Positions 1 through 8,432 are shown, numbered from the stretch's first letter. The stretch is 64,000 bases of DNA from Streptomyces griseorubiginosus (GCF_001514195.1 NZ_KQ948744.1:186001-250000); one strand, 5' to 3'. Translations and numbers: made by a program. The notes: generated from the letters alone by a model not told the origin.

Positions 1-1650
1 ACCGAGTCGGAGCCCTACGTCCGTCTAGCGTCCTTGCGACAACTGCACCAGGTCATGGCCGACATGAACACGGCCCGTAGCCTGGCCGACACATTGCAGA
101 CCGTCGCCAACGGCGTGGTCACCGCACTCGGTTACGAGCTGGCGTGCGTCAATCTCGTGCGCCCCGACGGCGACCTCGTGGTCGCCGCCCTCTCCGGCAA
201 CCAGGCCGCCGAGGCACTGATCACCGGCCGGACCGGCTCCCGCGAGTCCTGGGAGCGACGGCTGAGCATGGGCGAGACCTGGGGCGACCTGGTCTTCATA
301 CCGCACACCGAGGGCTGGGTCCTCGACGACGACGACGTCCCGCAGTGGTACACCGACGGGCCCGCGCCCCGCTTCGAGGACGAGTGGCACCCCTCCGACC
401 GGCTCTTCGCGCCCATGTACACCCCGAGCGTGTCCGGCGGCCAGTGCGGCGAGCTGATCGGCGTGCTCTCCGTGGACCGGCCGCGCAACGGCCGCAGGCC
501 CGGCGCCTGGGGTCGTGAAGCGCTCCAGATGTACGCCTTCCAGGCCGCCATCGCGATCAGCAACGCGCGTCTACGTGCGAACATGCAACGGGCACTGGTC
601 AGGCTCGAAAGGGAGCAGCAGGCCCTGCGGGCCAGCGAGGAGAGCTTCCGGCAGGCGTTCGAGTACGCCCCCTCCGGCATGGCCATCGCCGAGATGGGCG
701 GCGACCAGCACGGCCGGATCCTGCGCACCAACGACGCCCTGTGCCGCCTGCTGGGCCGCCCCGCCTCCGCGATGCGCCGCTACTCCTTCTCCGACCTCGT
801 CCACCCCGAGGACATAGGCACCCTGCTGCGCACCTCGGCGGAGGGCGGCCGCGCGGAGCTCCGCCTCTGTCGCCGGGACGGCACCTACCTCTGGGTCTCC
901 CTGCGCAACTCGGTGGTCGCCGACGCCGCCGACGGACCGCGCTTCCTGCTCACCCACGTCGAGGACATCGCGGAACGCAAGCAGCGTGAGATGCAGCTCG
1001 CCCACCGCGCCTCCCACGACTCCCTGACCGGGCTGCCGAACTCCGCCGAGCTGCGCGCCCGGCTCTCCTCCCGGCTCTGTCAGCGCCCCACCCACTCCGG
1101 CGCCCTGGAGCCGATCGACGCGGCGTTCGGCCACCCCGCCTTCGACGCGGCCGGCCACGGCTTCGACTTCCGGCAGGGCGGCGCGCAGGCGTACGACACC
1201 TTCGACCACCATGTGCACACCGTCGCCCCCGAGGGGGACCGCGACGACGGCACCAAGGGGCTCGCGGTCCTCTTCTGCGACCTCGACGGCTTCAAGTCGA
1301 TCAACGACCGGTTCGGCCACAACGCGGGTGACGCGGTTCTCATCGAGGTCGCCCGGCGGCTGTCCCAGTGCGTCCGCGACGGCGACACCGTGGCCCGGCT
1401 CGGCGGCGACGAGTTCGTGATCCTCGCCGACGGGCTCGGCAAGGCCGACGCCGCCGACCTCGCCGTACGCCTGCGCAACGAGATCATCCAGCCGATCCGG
1501 GCCGAGGGACGGGCCGTGCGGGTCGGCGCCAGCTTCGGCATCGGCTGGGCGCACTGCGGGATGACGGCGGACGAAGTGTTGAAGTCAGCCGACGAGCGGA
1601 TGTACGTCGAGAAACGATCTCGTCCCAAACAACACAGACGCGCGGGCTGA
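1..1650 (+). CDS. cdgB: GAF-PAS-GGDEF diguanylate cyclase, CdgB-like (5' end outside window)
   Basis: Probable cytoplasmic diguanylate cyclase making cyclic di-GMP from two GTP. The frame is open from base 1, so the start codon lies just upstream; 549 residues are visible. Order: GAF-like domain (about residues 15-190), PAS/PAC (about 212-332), then GGDEF (about 338-545). The active-site GGDEF is intact at residues 468-472. The RxxD product-inhibition site (RDGD, 459-462) sits exactly five residues before it, so both catalysis and feedback inhibition look functional. About 58 low-complexity residues (361-418) interrupt the GGDEF fold between its first helix and the FCDLDGF metal-binding strand. 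The domain order matches Streptomyces CdgB, which in S. coelicolor acts in BldD/c-di-GMP control of development (known, not visible here). An internal TTG at base 34 is an unlikely start. Confidence 0.9.
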   Translation, partial: TESEPYVRLASLRQLHQVMADMNTARSLADTLQTVANGVVTALGYELACVNLVRPDGDLVVAALSGNQAAEALITGRTGSRESWERRLSMGETWGDLVFIPHTEGWVLDDDDVPQWYTDGPAPRFEDEWHPSDRLFAPMYTPSVSGGQCGELIGVLSVDRPRNGRRPGAWGREALQMYAFQAAIAISNARLRANMQRALVRLEREQQALRASEESFRQAFEYAPSGMAIAEMGGDQHGRILRTNDALCRLLGRPASAMRRYSFSDLVHPEDIGTLLRTSAEGGRAELRLCRRDGTYLWVSLRNSVVADAADGPRFLLTHVEDIAERKQREMQLAHRASHDSLTGLPNSAELRARLSSRLCQRPTHSGALEPIDAAFGHPAFDAAGHGFDFRQGGAQAYDTFDHHVHTVAPEGDRDDGTKGLAVLFCDLDGFKSINDRFGHNAGDAVLIEVARRLSQCVRDGDTVARLGGDEFVILADGLGKADAADLAVRLRNEIIQPIRAEGRAVRVGASFGIGWAHCGMTADEVLKSADERMYVEKRSRPKQHRRAG

Positions 1651-1771
1651 CGCCCAGGTCAGCGAGTTGATGCGATCCGGGTCACCCGTTTGGGCCATCG
1701 AGAGCGGGTAGGCTCGCCATTCTGACTCCACGTATCGCATCCGATCGCACCTGCTTGAGGAGTACCAAGGG

Positions 1772-2713
1772 ATGACGTCCGGCAACAACGGCGCGAGCAC
1801 GCCAGAGGACGACGACCCGTTCGGCTACCTCTACGCCGACGGCCAGGCCAATGGGGCCCAACCGCCCTCCGGTGGTTACGGCTACCCGAACTCCGTCAAC
1901 AGAGTGCGTTCGGTCGGCCAGCGGCAGTACGGCCAGCAGCAGGCACCCACCGCGCCGACCGCCGCGTACGGCCAGGTCCCGCAGCAGCCGCAGGGCGCCT
2001 ACGGCCAGCCGAGCGCGCACTACGCGGCCCCCGAGACCTTCCCGGGCTCGGCCCCCACCAGCCAGCAGCCCATGCCGGGCTACAGCGGCGGCGGCGGTCG
2101 CAGCGGCGGCCCCAACACCAAGGGTCTGCTGATCGGCGCGATCGCGGTGGTCGCGGCGGTCGTCATCGGCATCAGCGTGGCCATGCTGGGCGGCGACGAC
2201 GACAAGAAGGACACGGGCAACCAGGCGGGGACCACGCCGAGCGTCTCGCAGAGCGCGGAGCCGAGCGCGTCCGCGTCGTCGACGGAGGAAGAGGCCGACC
2301 TTCCGCAGGCCGACGTGAAGACGATGCGACTGGAGGGCGGCCCCAGCACCGCGTCCGACGTCGAGGGCGCCAAGTCCGACGGCGGCGTGTACGTCCAGGG
2401 CTTCAACCAGCAGGGCGCCTCGGTCACCTGGACGGTCAACGGCATCAAGAAGGCCGGCGTCTACCGGGTCTACGTCCGCTACGGCCTCCCCGACGGCGAC
2501 GCCAACGCCACGGTGACGGTCAACGGGAAGTCGTCCCCCCGGCCCCTGAACATGAAGAACTTCGGCAAGCTGCCCGCCAACGGATGGCAGGAGACCTGGG
2601 CCCAGGTCTCCCTGACCAAGGGCACCAACACCATCCAGCTCTCCTGCCAGCAGGGCAACCAGTGCAACGCCCTCCTCGACCAGTTCAGGGTGACGGAGAA
2701 CGTCGACTCGTAG
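1772..2713 (+). CDS. Membrane-anchored carbohydrate-binding (CBM35/CBM6-like) protein
   Basis: A 313-residue protein with a Gln/Gly/Pro/Tyr-rich cytoplasmic N-terminus (about 1-112), one transmembrane segment (about 115-138), an Asp/Lys then Ser/Glu-rich linker (140-180) and a C-terminal beta-sandwich domain (about 185-310). The final domain has the look of a CBM35/CBM6 module (GVYVQGFNQQGASVTWTVN, then a YRVYVRYGLPDGDANATVTVNG stretch), suggesting a sugar-binding domain outside the membrane. No catalytic domain is present. The ATG is preceded by TTGAGGAGT at good spacing. It ends 3 bp from the convergent PfkB-type kinase gene. The sugar ligand is unknown; a role in sensing or anchoring wall polysaccharide is inference. 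Confidence 0.85.
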   Translation: MTSGNNGASTPEDDDPFGYLYADGQANGAQPPSGGYGYPNSVNRVRSVGQRQYGQQQAPTAPTAAYGQVPQQPQGAYGQPSAHYAAPETFPGSAPTSQQPMPGYSGGGGRSGGPNTKGLLIGAIAVVAAVVIGISVAMLGGDDDKKDTGNQAGTTPSVSQSAEPSASASSTEEEADLPQADVKTMRLEGGPSTASDVEGAKSDGGVYVQGFNQQGASVTWTVNGIKKAGVYRVYVRYGLPDGDANATVTVNGKSSPRPLNMKNFGKLPANGWQETWAQVSLTKGTNTIQLSCQQGNQCNALLDQFRVTENVDS

Positions 2714-2716
2714 GAG

Positions 2717-3646
2717 TCACGCCGCGCTGACCTCCCCGGTCACCGTCACCCGCTCCAGCAGGCCCTCATAGGCCGCCTGGTCGAAGTCGCCCGCTGTGCC
2801 GGCCATCACCGTGGCCGCGGACAGCGCCGTCGCCCGGGTCAGGCGGTCCGGCCAGGGGAGGTTCTCCACCAGGGCCGACAGCAGGCCCGCCACCACCGCG
2901 TCGCCCGCGCCCGTCGGGTTGCCGTGGACGGGGGCCGGCGGGGTGGCCCGCCAGCGGCCCTCCGGGGTGGCCGCGAGGAGGCCCGACCTGCCCAGGGACG
3001 CGACGACCGCGCGGGCGCCCCGGCGGCGGGTGTCCTGGGTCGCCCGGAGCGGGTCGTGGGAGCCGGTCAGTTCGGCCAGTTCGTCGGCGTTCGGCTTGAC
3101 GATGTCGGGGCGGGCCGCGACGCCCCGGCGCAGGGCCTCGCCGCTGGTGTCCAGCAGCACCGGCACCCCGGCCGCCTTCGCCGTGCGGATCAGGGCCGCG
3201 TACGCCCCCACCGGCACCCCCGGCGGCAGACTCCCGCACAGGGCCACCGCCGAGACGGACGGCACCAGATCCTCGTACGCCTCCTGGAAGGCGGACCACT
3301 CCGCCGCGGACACCGTGGGACCCGGTTCGTTGAGCTGCGTGGTGTCGCCGGACCGCTCGTCCACGACCGCGATGGTGCGCCGGGTCGCGCCGGTGACCGG
3401 GACCAGCGCGTCCACCAGGCCCGGCACGGCGGTGAGTTGCTCCTGGACGGTACGGCCCGTGGCGCCGCCCGTGAAACCCGTCACCGTCACCTCGTGGCCG
3501 AGCGCGGCCAGCACCCGGGCCACGTTCAGCCCCTTGCCGCCCGGGCGTTCGACGACCTCCGTGACCCGGTGACTGGTGTGCGGCCGCAACGACCGTACGC
3601 GATAGGTGATGTCGAGCGCGGTGTTCAGCGTGACCGTGAGGATCAC
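2717..3646 (-). CDS. PfkB-family sugar kinase (1-phosphofructokinase-like)
   Basis: A 309-residue ribokinase-superfamily kinase. It has the N-terminal PfkB signature region (residues about 35-60, with a GGKGLNVARVLAALG stretch) and the C-terminal NPTGAGDAVVAGLL motif holding the catalytic aspartate. The family phosphorylates fructose-1-phosphate, tagatose-6-phosphate or related hexose phosphates; the substrate cannot be settled from sequence. The GTG at 3646 is chosen because GGGGAGG lies 8 nt upstream and the family N-terminus (VILTVTLNTALDITY) starts there; the open frame upstream to 3730 is not expected to be translated. It lies 85 bp downstream of nagA on the same strand and may be the last gene of nagK-nagA-pfkB, which would suggest use of sugar phosphate released by amino-sugar breakdown (inference). 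Confidence 0.88.
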   Translation of the reverse strand: MILTVTLNTALDITYRVRSLRPHTSHRVTEVVERPGGKGLNVARVLAALGHEVTVTGFTGGATGRTVQEQLTAVPGLVDALVPVTGATRRTIAVVDERSGDTTQLNEPGPTVSAAEWSAFQEAYEDLVPSVSAVALCGSLPPGVPVGAYAALIRTAKAAGVPVLLDTSGEALRRGVAARPDIVKPNADELAELTGSHDPLRATQDTRRRGARAVVASLGRSGLLAATPEGRWRATPPAPVHGNPTGAGDAVVAGLLSALVENLPWPDRLTRATALSAATVMAGTAGDFDQAAYEGLLERVTVTGEVSAA

Positions 3647-3731
3647 TGGGCCGGCCTCCCCGACGACGGAATGATGTGCCCCTGCGCCCTCCAGTCTCCC
3701 AGGGCTTACCCGGCCCCAACAGCCGGACACA

Positions 3732-4970
3732 TCACCCCAGTTGGGGATCGACCACCCATTCTCCCCGGCGCATGACTCCCTTGAGGTCGAACCGCTCGTC
3801 GAGAAGGACCAGGTCGGCGTCCTTGCCGGGTTCCAGGGAGCCGATGCGGTCGGACATCCCCAGCAGCCGGGCCGGGTTGGCGGAGATCGCCGCGACCACG
3901 TCCTCGACGGGCAGGCCGTCGACGGTCACCGCCCGCTTGAACGCCCGGTCCAGCGTGAGGGTCGAGCCGGCGATCGAACCGCCCTCCACCAGACGGGCGA
4001 CCCCTTCGCTGACCTCGACCTCCAGGGGGCCGAGCATGTACCGGCCGTCGCCGAACCCCGCCGCGTCCATGGCGTCGGTGATGAGGGCGACCCTCTTCGC
4101 CCGCGCGTGATGGAACGCCAGTTGCAGCGCGGCCGGGTGCAGATGCGTCCCGTCGTTGATGAGCTCGACCGTGATCCGCTCGTCCTCCAGGAGGGCGGCG
4201 ATGGGGCCGGGATCGCGGTGACCGAGGGGCGGCATCGCGTTGAAGAGGTGGGTGGCCACGGTCGCGCCCGCCTCGATCGCCTCGACCGTCTGCTCGTAGG
4301 TCGCGTCCGTGTGGCCGATCGCCGCGATGACCCCGTGCTCGGCGAGCAGCCGCACGGAGTCGAGGCCGCCGGGGAGTTCGGTGGCGAGGGTAAGCATCCT
4401 GGCCTGCCCACGCGCCGCGTCGATCAGCTTGCGGACCTCCGCGGGGTCGGGGTCGCGCAGCAGCGCCTCGGAGTGCGCGCCCTTGCGGCAGGGGGAGATG
4501 AACGGGCCCTCGAAGTGGATCCCGGCGATGTCGCCCTGCTCGGCGAGTTCGGAGAGGAGGCCGGCCCGTTGGGCGAGGAAGTCCATGTCGCCGGTGACGG
4601 TGGATGCGACGAGGGTGGTGGTGCCGTGGATCCGGTGGGTGTGGATGCCCTTGAGGATCTCCTCGGGGGTGCCCGAGGTGAAGGAGGCTCCGCCGCCGCC
4701 GTGGTTGTGGAGGTCGATGAATCCCGGGACCAGGTAGTGGTTGGTTACGTCGATGAGCTGGGCGGTTTCCGGGGTGGTGCTGGTGATGCGGGTGCCCTCG
4801 ACTACTACTTGGCCGTTCTTCACCGGGCCTGTGGGGAGGACGACCGTTGCGCCGGACAGGACGAGGGGGGTGTTGGCCGTTGCGGGGTGCGGGTTCGTTG
4901 TGGCTGGTCGCGCCCGCGCGGCGGTAGCCGCAAATTCAGCACTGTCCCGCGCCCCTGGGTGGGCTGCCAT
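3732..4970 (-). CDS. nagA: N-acetylglucosamine-6-phosphate deacetylase
   Basis: Cytoplasmic metal-dependent amidohydrolase converting GlcNAc-6-phosphate to glucosamine-6-phosphate and acetate; 412 residues. The sequence shows the HNHGGGG metal-binding motif near residue 86, HLFNAMPPLGHRDPG near 242 and the catalytic-Asp region ITDAMDAAG near 297. The ATG at 4970 overlaps the nagK stop by one base (TGATG), with GGAGG 10 nt upstream inside nagK, so translation is coupled. The first ~25 residues are not typical of NagA: they are encoded by a copy of a dispersed repeat (4902-4959). The usual N-terminus seems to begin near LVLSGATVVLPTG, but no ATG, GTG or TTG is available there, so the extension is probably translated. 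Forms nagKA under DasR sites at 5943-5975. Confidence 0.93.
   Translation of the reverse strand: MAAHPGARDSAEFAATAARARPATTNPHPATANTPLVLSGATVVLPTGPVKNGQVVVEGTRITSTTPETAQLIDVTNHYLVPGFIDLHNHGGGGASFTSGTPEEILKGIHTHRIHGTTTLVASTVTGDMDFLAQRAGLLSELAEQGDIAGIHFEGPFISPCRKGAHSEALLRDPDPAEVRKLIDAARGQARMLTLATELPGGLDSVRLLAEHGVIAAIGHTDATYEQTVEAIEAGATVATHLFNAMPPLGHRDPGPIAALLEDERITVELINDGTHLHPAALQLAFHHARAKRVALITDAMDAAGFGDGRYMLGPLEVEVSEGVARLVEGGSIAGSTLTLDRAFKRAVTVDGLPVEDVVAAISANPARLLGMSDRIGSLEPGKDADLVLLDERFDLKGVMRRGEWVVDPQLG
4902..4959. repeat. Dispersed repeat, long form, inside the 5' end of nagA
   Basis: Copy of the GGCTGGTCGCGC...CCCGCGCCCCTGGG repeat. It carries the variant middle part CGCGCGGCGGTAGCCGCA also seen at 9892-9961, in place of the short CAGTTCC middle of other copies. 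Here it lies within coding sequence, just after the nagA start codon on the minus strand, and is in frame. Confidence 0.8.
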
Positions 4971-5914
4971 CAGCTCGTTGCCTCCGTACCGTCGGTCTTG
5001 TCGAGGAGATCCCAGGCCAGCAGGCCCGCGCCCAAGCAGCCCGCTGTGTCCCCCAGCGCCGCGGGGACGATCGTCGGGGATTTCTGGAAGGTGATCCGGC
5101 TGCGCACCGCCTCCCTCAGCGGTGTGAACAAGGTTTCCCCCGCCTCCGCCAGGCCGCCACCGATGATCAGGGTGCGGGGGTCCAGGAGGGTGAGGGCGGT
5201 GGTCAGGCCGTCGGCCAGGGTGTCCACGGCGTGCTGCCAGACCTCCCGGGCCTTCGGGTCGTCGGCGTCCACGGCCCGCGCGCAGTCCGCCGCGTCCGCC
5301 TCCGGGTTCCCGGTGACCGCGGCCCAGGCCTCGCTGACCGCCGCCGCGGAGGCGTAGCGCTCCAGGCAGCCCCGCTGGCCGCAGGGGCAGGGGGTGCCCC
5401 CGGGCCGTACGACGACGTGGCCGATCTCGCCCGCGAAGCCGTGCGCGCCTGCCTCCACCCGGCCCGCGATGCCGATCGCGCCCGCGATGCCGGTGCCCAG
5501 GGCGACGAACAGGTAGCGGTCGGTGCCCTGACCGGCTCCGATGCGGCCCTCCGCGAGACCGCCGGTGCGGACGTCGTGGCCGAGGGCGACGGGGGCGCCG
5601 CCGAGGCGGTCGGTGAGCAGCGCCCGCAGGGGGACGTCCCGCCAGCCCAGGTTGGCGGCGTAGGCGGCGACGCCGTGCTCCTCGTCGACGATGCCGGGGA
5701 CGGCGACGCCGGCCGCGAGCGCGGGGGCGCCGAGCTGTTCGACGCCGTACGCGCGCAGTTCGGCGGCGAAGTCGAGGATGCCGTCGACGACCGCGTCGGG
5801 TCCGCGTTCGCGGCCGGTCGCGCGGCGGGCCCGGTGCAGGAGTTCGCCGCCCGCGCCGACCAAGGCCGCCTTCATCCCGGTGCCGCCCACGTCGAGGGCG
5901 ATGACATGTCTCAC
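4970..5914 (-). CDS. nagK: N-acetylglucosamine kinase, ROK family
   Basis: A 314-residue ROK-family sugar kinase. The N-terminal phosphate loop LDVGGTGMKAALVG (residues about 6-19), the catalytic region with GHDVRTGGLAEGRIGAG, and the ROK zinc motif CPCGQRGCLERYASAAAV (near residue 175) are all intact. ROK kinases phosphorylate glucose, GlcNAc or ManNAc. The one-base overlap with nagA and the DasR sites upstream argue for GlcNAc kinase, making GlcNAc-6-phosphate for NagA (context inference; matches the known Streptomyces nagKA operon). GTG at 5914 is used because the family N-terminus VRHVIALDVGGTG starts there, though no good ribosome binding site is visible. A continuous open frame runs upstream to 6982 but lies antisense to the lipoprotein gene and is not translated. 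Confidence 0.9.
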   Translation of the reverse strand: MRHVIALDVGGTGMKAALVGAGGELLHRARRATGRERGPDAVVDGILDFAAELRAYGVEQLGAPALAAGVAVPGIVDEEHGVAAYAANLGWRDVPLRALLTDRLGGAPVALGHDVRTGGLAEGRIGAGQGTDRYLFVALGTGIAGAIGIAGRVEAGAHGFAGEIGHVVVRPGGTPCPCGQRGCLERYASAAAVSEAWAAVTGNPEADAADCARAVDADDPKAREVWQHAVDTLADGLTTALTLLDPRTLIIGGGLAEAGETLFTPLREAVRSRITFQKSPTIVPAALGDTAGCLGAGLLAWDLLDKTDGTEATS

Positions 5915-5942
5915 GGGGAACAGTGTGGCCCTTCGACCCGCA

Positions 5943-5975
5943 AGAGGTCTAGTCCACTTACGTGGTGTAGACCTT
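5943..5975. promoter_or_regulatory. Tandem DasR-type operators (dre) between nagKA and the sugar-binding lipoprotein
   Basis: Two imperfect 16-bp palindromes lie back to back: AGAGGTCTAGTCCACT (5943-5958) and ACGTGGTGTAGACCTT (5960-5975). Both match the known dre pattern TGGTCTAGACCA or TGGTGTAGACCA recognised by the GlcN-6-P-responsive GntR regulator DasR. Their centres are 17 bp apart. The position between divergent nagKA and the lipoprotein gene suits joint control of both. Confidence 0.82.
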
Positions 5976-5997
5976 AGGGCAGAGATATGTATGACTT

Positions 5998-6012
5998 TTC
6001 GAAAGTTTCGAA
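5998..6012. promoter_or_regulatory. Palindrome TTCGAAAGTTTCGAA, candidate second operator
   Basis: A 7-1-7 perfect inverted repeat lies 22 bp after the second DasR site. Its core CGAAAGTTTCG resembles the CGAAA-N-TTTCG elements described for xylanase-type genes in Streptomyces. It lies just before GTG 6014, where it would overlap the ribosome binding region. The regulator is unknown. Confidence 0.5.
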
Positions 6013-6013
6013 C

Positions 6014-7291
6014 GTGAGTGTGGGGCGGTTGTCGGTGCGGCGGCGTAGGACGGGAACGATCGCGGCGGTGTCCGCACTGGGCATGACGGCGGCCCTGGGC
6101 GGCTGCGGCCTGGGCGGCGGATCGGACGAGGTGACGCTGAGACTGGTCGCCGCCGACTACGGCGACAGCGCCGCCAACAGCTCCCGGAAGTACTGGGACA
6201 CGCTCGTCAAGGAGTACGAGGCGAAGCACTCCGGCGTGCGGATCGACGTCAGCGTGTACTCGTGGACCGACGTCGACCGCAAGGTCAAGGAGCTCGTCGC
6301 CGCCGGGGAGGCGCCCGACATGGCGCAGATCGGCTCGTACGCCGACTACGCCGACAAGGGGCTGCTCTACAAGGCCGACGACCTGATCGGGATCCGCGAG
6401 CAGGCCGACTTCGTCGCGCAGCTCGGTGCCGCGGGCCGGATCAACGGGATGCAGTACGGGATGCCGTTCGCCGCGTCCACCCGGCTCCTCTTCTACAACA
6501 AGACCCTCTTCGCCGACGCCGGCCTCACCCCGCCCAGGACGTGGAAGCAGCTGGCCGCCGACGCCGAGGCGCTCAAGGCGGACGGGGTGAAGTACCCGTA
6601 CGCGCTGCCGCTCGGCCCGGAGGAGGCGCAGGCGGAGACCATGCAGTGGCTGCTCAGCGGGGGCGGCGGGTACATCGACTCCGTCGGCACGTACGGCATC
6701 GACTCCGACGAGAACGTCACGACGATGAACTGGCTCAAGGACGACCTCGTCGGCAAGGGGCTGACCGGGCCCGCCGCGCCGGAGAACCTCAACCGGGCCG
6801 CCGCGTTCTCGGCGTTCGCCGCGGGGGACGTCGGCATGCTCAACGGGCATCCCTCGCTGATGAAGATCGCCGCCGCGAAGGGGGTGAAGTTCGGGATGGT
6901 GCCCATGCCCGGGGCGGCTGGGCCGACCAAGAACTCCATGGGTGTCGCCGACTGGATGACGGCGTTCAAGCAGAACGGCCACGCCGAGCAGGTGGGGGAC
7001 TTCCTCGACTTCGTGTACAGCGAGAAGAACGTGCTCGCGTTCTCGCGGGAGTACGACCTGCTGCCGGTGACCAACTCCGCGTCCACGACGATGAGCGGGG
7101 CCTCCCGGGACGCCGACCTCAAGCCCTTCCTCGACGCGCTGCCCACCTCCGAACTGCCGCCGGTGGACAAGACGTCCTGGGCGTCGGTGAGCGCGGCGGT
7201 GAAGAAGCGGATCGGGTCGGCGGTGAGCCCCGGCGGGAGCCCCGAGGAGGTGCTGCGGGAGCTTCAGCTGACCGCGCAGAACGCGGAGTAG
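6014..7291 (+). CDS. Sugar-binding lipoprotein of an ABC transporter (SBP family 1)
   Basis: A 425-residue extracellular solute-binding lipoprotein. It has a basic n-region (VRRRRTG), a hydrophobic segment and the lipobox LGGC, so Cys (about residue 30) would be acylated. The mature part has the family 1 sugar-binding-protein fold, for example QYGMPFAASTRLLFYNKTLF and the conserved AAFSAFAAGDVGMLNGHPS region. No permease or ATPase gene is adjacent, so it must pair with components elsewhere (MsiK-type ATPases are shared in Streptomyces). The start is uncertain: GTG 6014 gives a normal signal peptide and leaves the palindrome in the leader, while ATG 5987 adds nine residues. Divergent from nagKA and next to DasR sites, so an amino-sugar or chito-oligosaccharide ligand is plausible. 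Confidence 0.88.
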   Translation: MSVGRLSVRRRRTGTIAAVSALGMTAALGGCGLGGGSDEVTLRLVAADYGDSAANSSRKYWDTLVKEYEAKHSGVRIDVSVYSWTDVDRKVKELVAAGEAPDMAQIGSYADYADKGLLYKADDLIGIREQADFVAQLGAAGRINGMQYGMPFAASTRLLFYNKTLFADAGLTPPRTWKQLAADAEALKADGVKYPYALPLGPEEAQAETMQWLLSGGGGYIDSVGTYGIDSDENVTTMNWLKDDLVGKGLTGPAAPENLNRAAAFSAFAAGDVGMLNGHPSLMKIAAAKGVKFGMVPMPGAAGPTKNSMGVADWMTAFKQNGHAEQVGDFLDFVYSEKNVLAFSREYDLLPVTNSASTTMSGASRDADLKPFLDALPTSELPPVDKTSWASVSAAVKKRIGSAVSPGGSPEEVLRELQLTAQNAE

Positions 7292-7335
7292 CAGAACGGC
7301 TCGCGTTGTCAGTGGCGGGGGCTACGGTTTTCGGT

Positions 7336-7569
7336 ATGGAGCATCCGGAGCTGGACCGCAGGGAGCGGGACGTCCTCGCCCTGGAGCGCCGCGGCTTTTC
7401 CGGCCCCGGCGCGAAGGAGCGCGCGATACGCGAGGAGCTGGGCCTGGCGCCGGTCCGCTACTACCAGCTCCTCAACGCCCTGCTGGACGACGAACGCGCC
7501 CTGGCCCACGACCCGGTGACGGTCAACAGGCTGCGCCGGGTACGGGACGCGCGACGCTCCGAGCGGTAG
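7336..7569 (+). CDS. DUF3263-type small protein
   Basis: A 77-residue protein beginning MEHPELDRRERDVLALERR. It is a small helical protein rich in Arg and Glu with a stretch (RAIREELGLAPVRYYQLLNALL) that resembles a helix-turn-helix, in line with actinobacterial DUF3263 proteins. DNA binding is a guess from composition; no function is established that I know of. The ATG follows the lipoprotein stop by 44 bp with no clear terminator between, so the genes may be co-transcribed. Confidence 0.8.
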   Translation: MEHPELDRRERDVLALERRGFSGPGAKERAIREELGLAPVRYYQLLNALLDDERALAHDPVTVNRLRRVRDARRSER

Positions 7570-7610
7570 CCGTCGGCGGCGGGACGGGGTCGCCGGGTGA
7601 AGCCGTTCGG

Positions 7611-8432
7611 TCAGGTGAGGTGTTCGGCCAGTGTGCGCAGCAGGGTGACCACGCCGTCCGGGCCGTCCACCACCAGGTCAGCCCTCTTGCGTAGCTCCGT
7701 GACCTCGTCGCTGCCGCTGCACACCAGGAGGCCGGGGGTGCCGGTGGTGCGGAGGTTCTCGACCGTGGAGAAGGCCGGGAGGTCGCCGAGGTCGTCGCCG
7801 GCGTAGAGGACGGAGGTGGCCGACAGCTCGCGCATGTGGGTCTGGAGGGCCACGCCCTTGTCCATGCCCGGCGGCCGCAGTTCCAGGACCAGCCGGCCGG
7901 GTTCGACGATCAGGCCGTGCCGGACCGCCAGGTCGGTGAGGGGAGTGCGGAGCGCGTCGAAGGCGGCCTGAGGATCCGGGGCACGGCGGGTGTGGACGGC
8001 CACCGCCCGGCCGCCCTTCTCCTCGATCCAGGCGCCGGTGCCGTCGAGGAGGGCGGGCAGCTCCGCGCGGACCGCCGCCACACCCGGGTGCGGTTCCGGC
8101 GCCGTGACCTCGCCCGTCGCCGCGTCCCAGCGCTCCGCGCCGTAGTGGCCGAGCACGGTCAGGTGCTCCAGACCGGCGACACCGGCGAATCCGCCGTGGC
8201 GGACCGCGACCTCGGCCGGGCGGCCGGTGATCACCGCCACCGAGGCCACCTTCGGGGCCAGCGCGGCGAGCACCGACACCGCCTCCGGATGGGCCCGCGC
8301 CCGCTCCGGGTCCGCCACGATCGGCGCGAGCGTCCCGTCGAAGTCCAGCCCGATCACCGCTCCGCTCGGGTGCGAGAGGAGTGCCTGGAGACCGTCGTGG
8401 CCGGCCGGGGTGCTGGGCGTGGGAAGGCTCAT
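7611..8432 (-). CDS. otsB: Trehalose-6-phosphate phosphatase
   Basis: HAD-superfamily phosphatase (273 residues) removing phosphate from trehalose-6-phosphate. The nucleophile motif DFDGTLAP is near residue 27, and the C-terminal YAGDDLGDLPAF motif binds the metal. The start ATG at 8432 overlaps the otsA stop by 4 bp (ATGA), so the two are translationally coupled; the frame upstream to 8474 lies within otsA and is not used. Together with otsA it makes trehalose from UDP- or GDP-glucose and glucose-6-phosphate. Confidence 0.94.
   Translation of the reverse strand: MSLPTPSTPAGHDGLQALLSHPSGAVIGLDFDGTLAPIVADPERARAHPEAVSVLAALAPKVASVAVITGRPAEVAVRHGGFAGVAGLEHLTVLGHYGAERWDAATGEVTAPEPHPGVAAVRAELPALLDGTGAWIEEKGGRAVAVHTRRAPDPQAAFDALRTPLTDLAVRHGLIVEPGRLVLELRPPGMDKGVALQTHMRELSATSVLYAGDDLGDLPAFSTVENLRTTGTPGLLVCSGSDEVTELRKRADLVVDGPDGVVTLLRTLAEHLT

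Noticed and set aside
4970..6982. 670-codon open frame on the minus strand extending nagK upstream
   Set aside because: The upstream 356 codons are antisense to the sugar-binding lipoprotein, cross the DasR sites and show no domain; high GC makes such shadows common.
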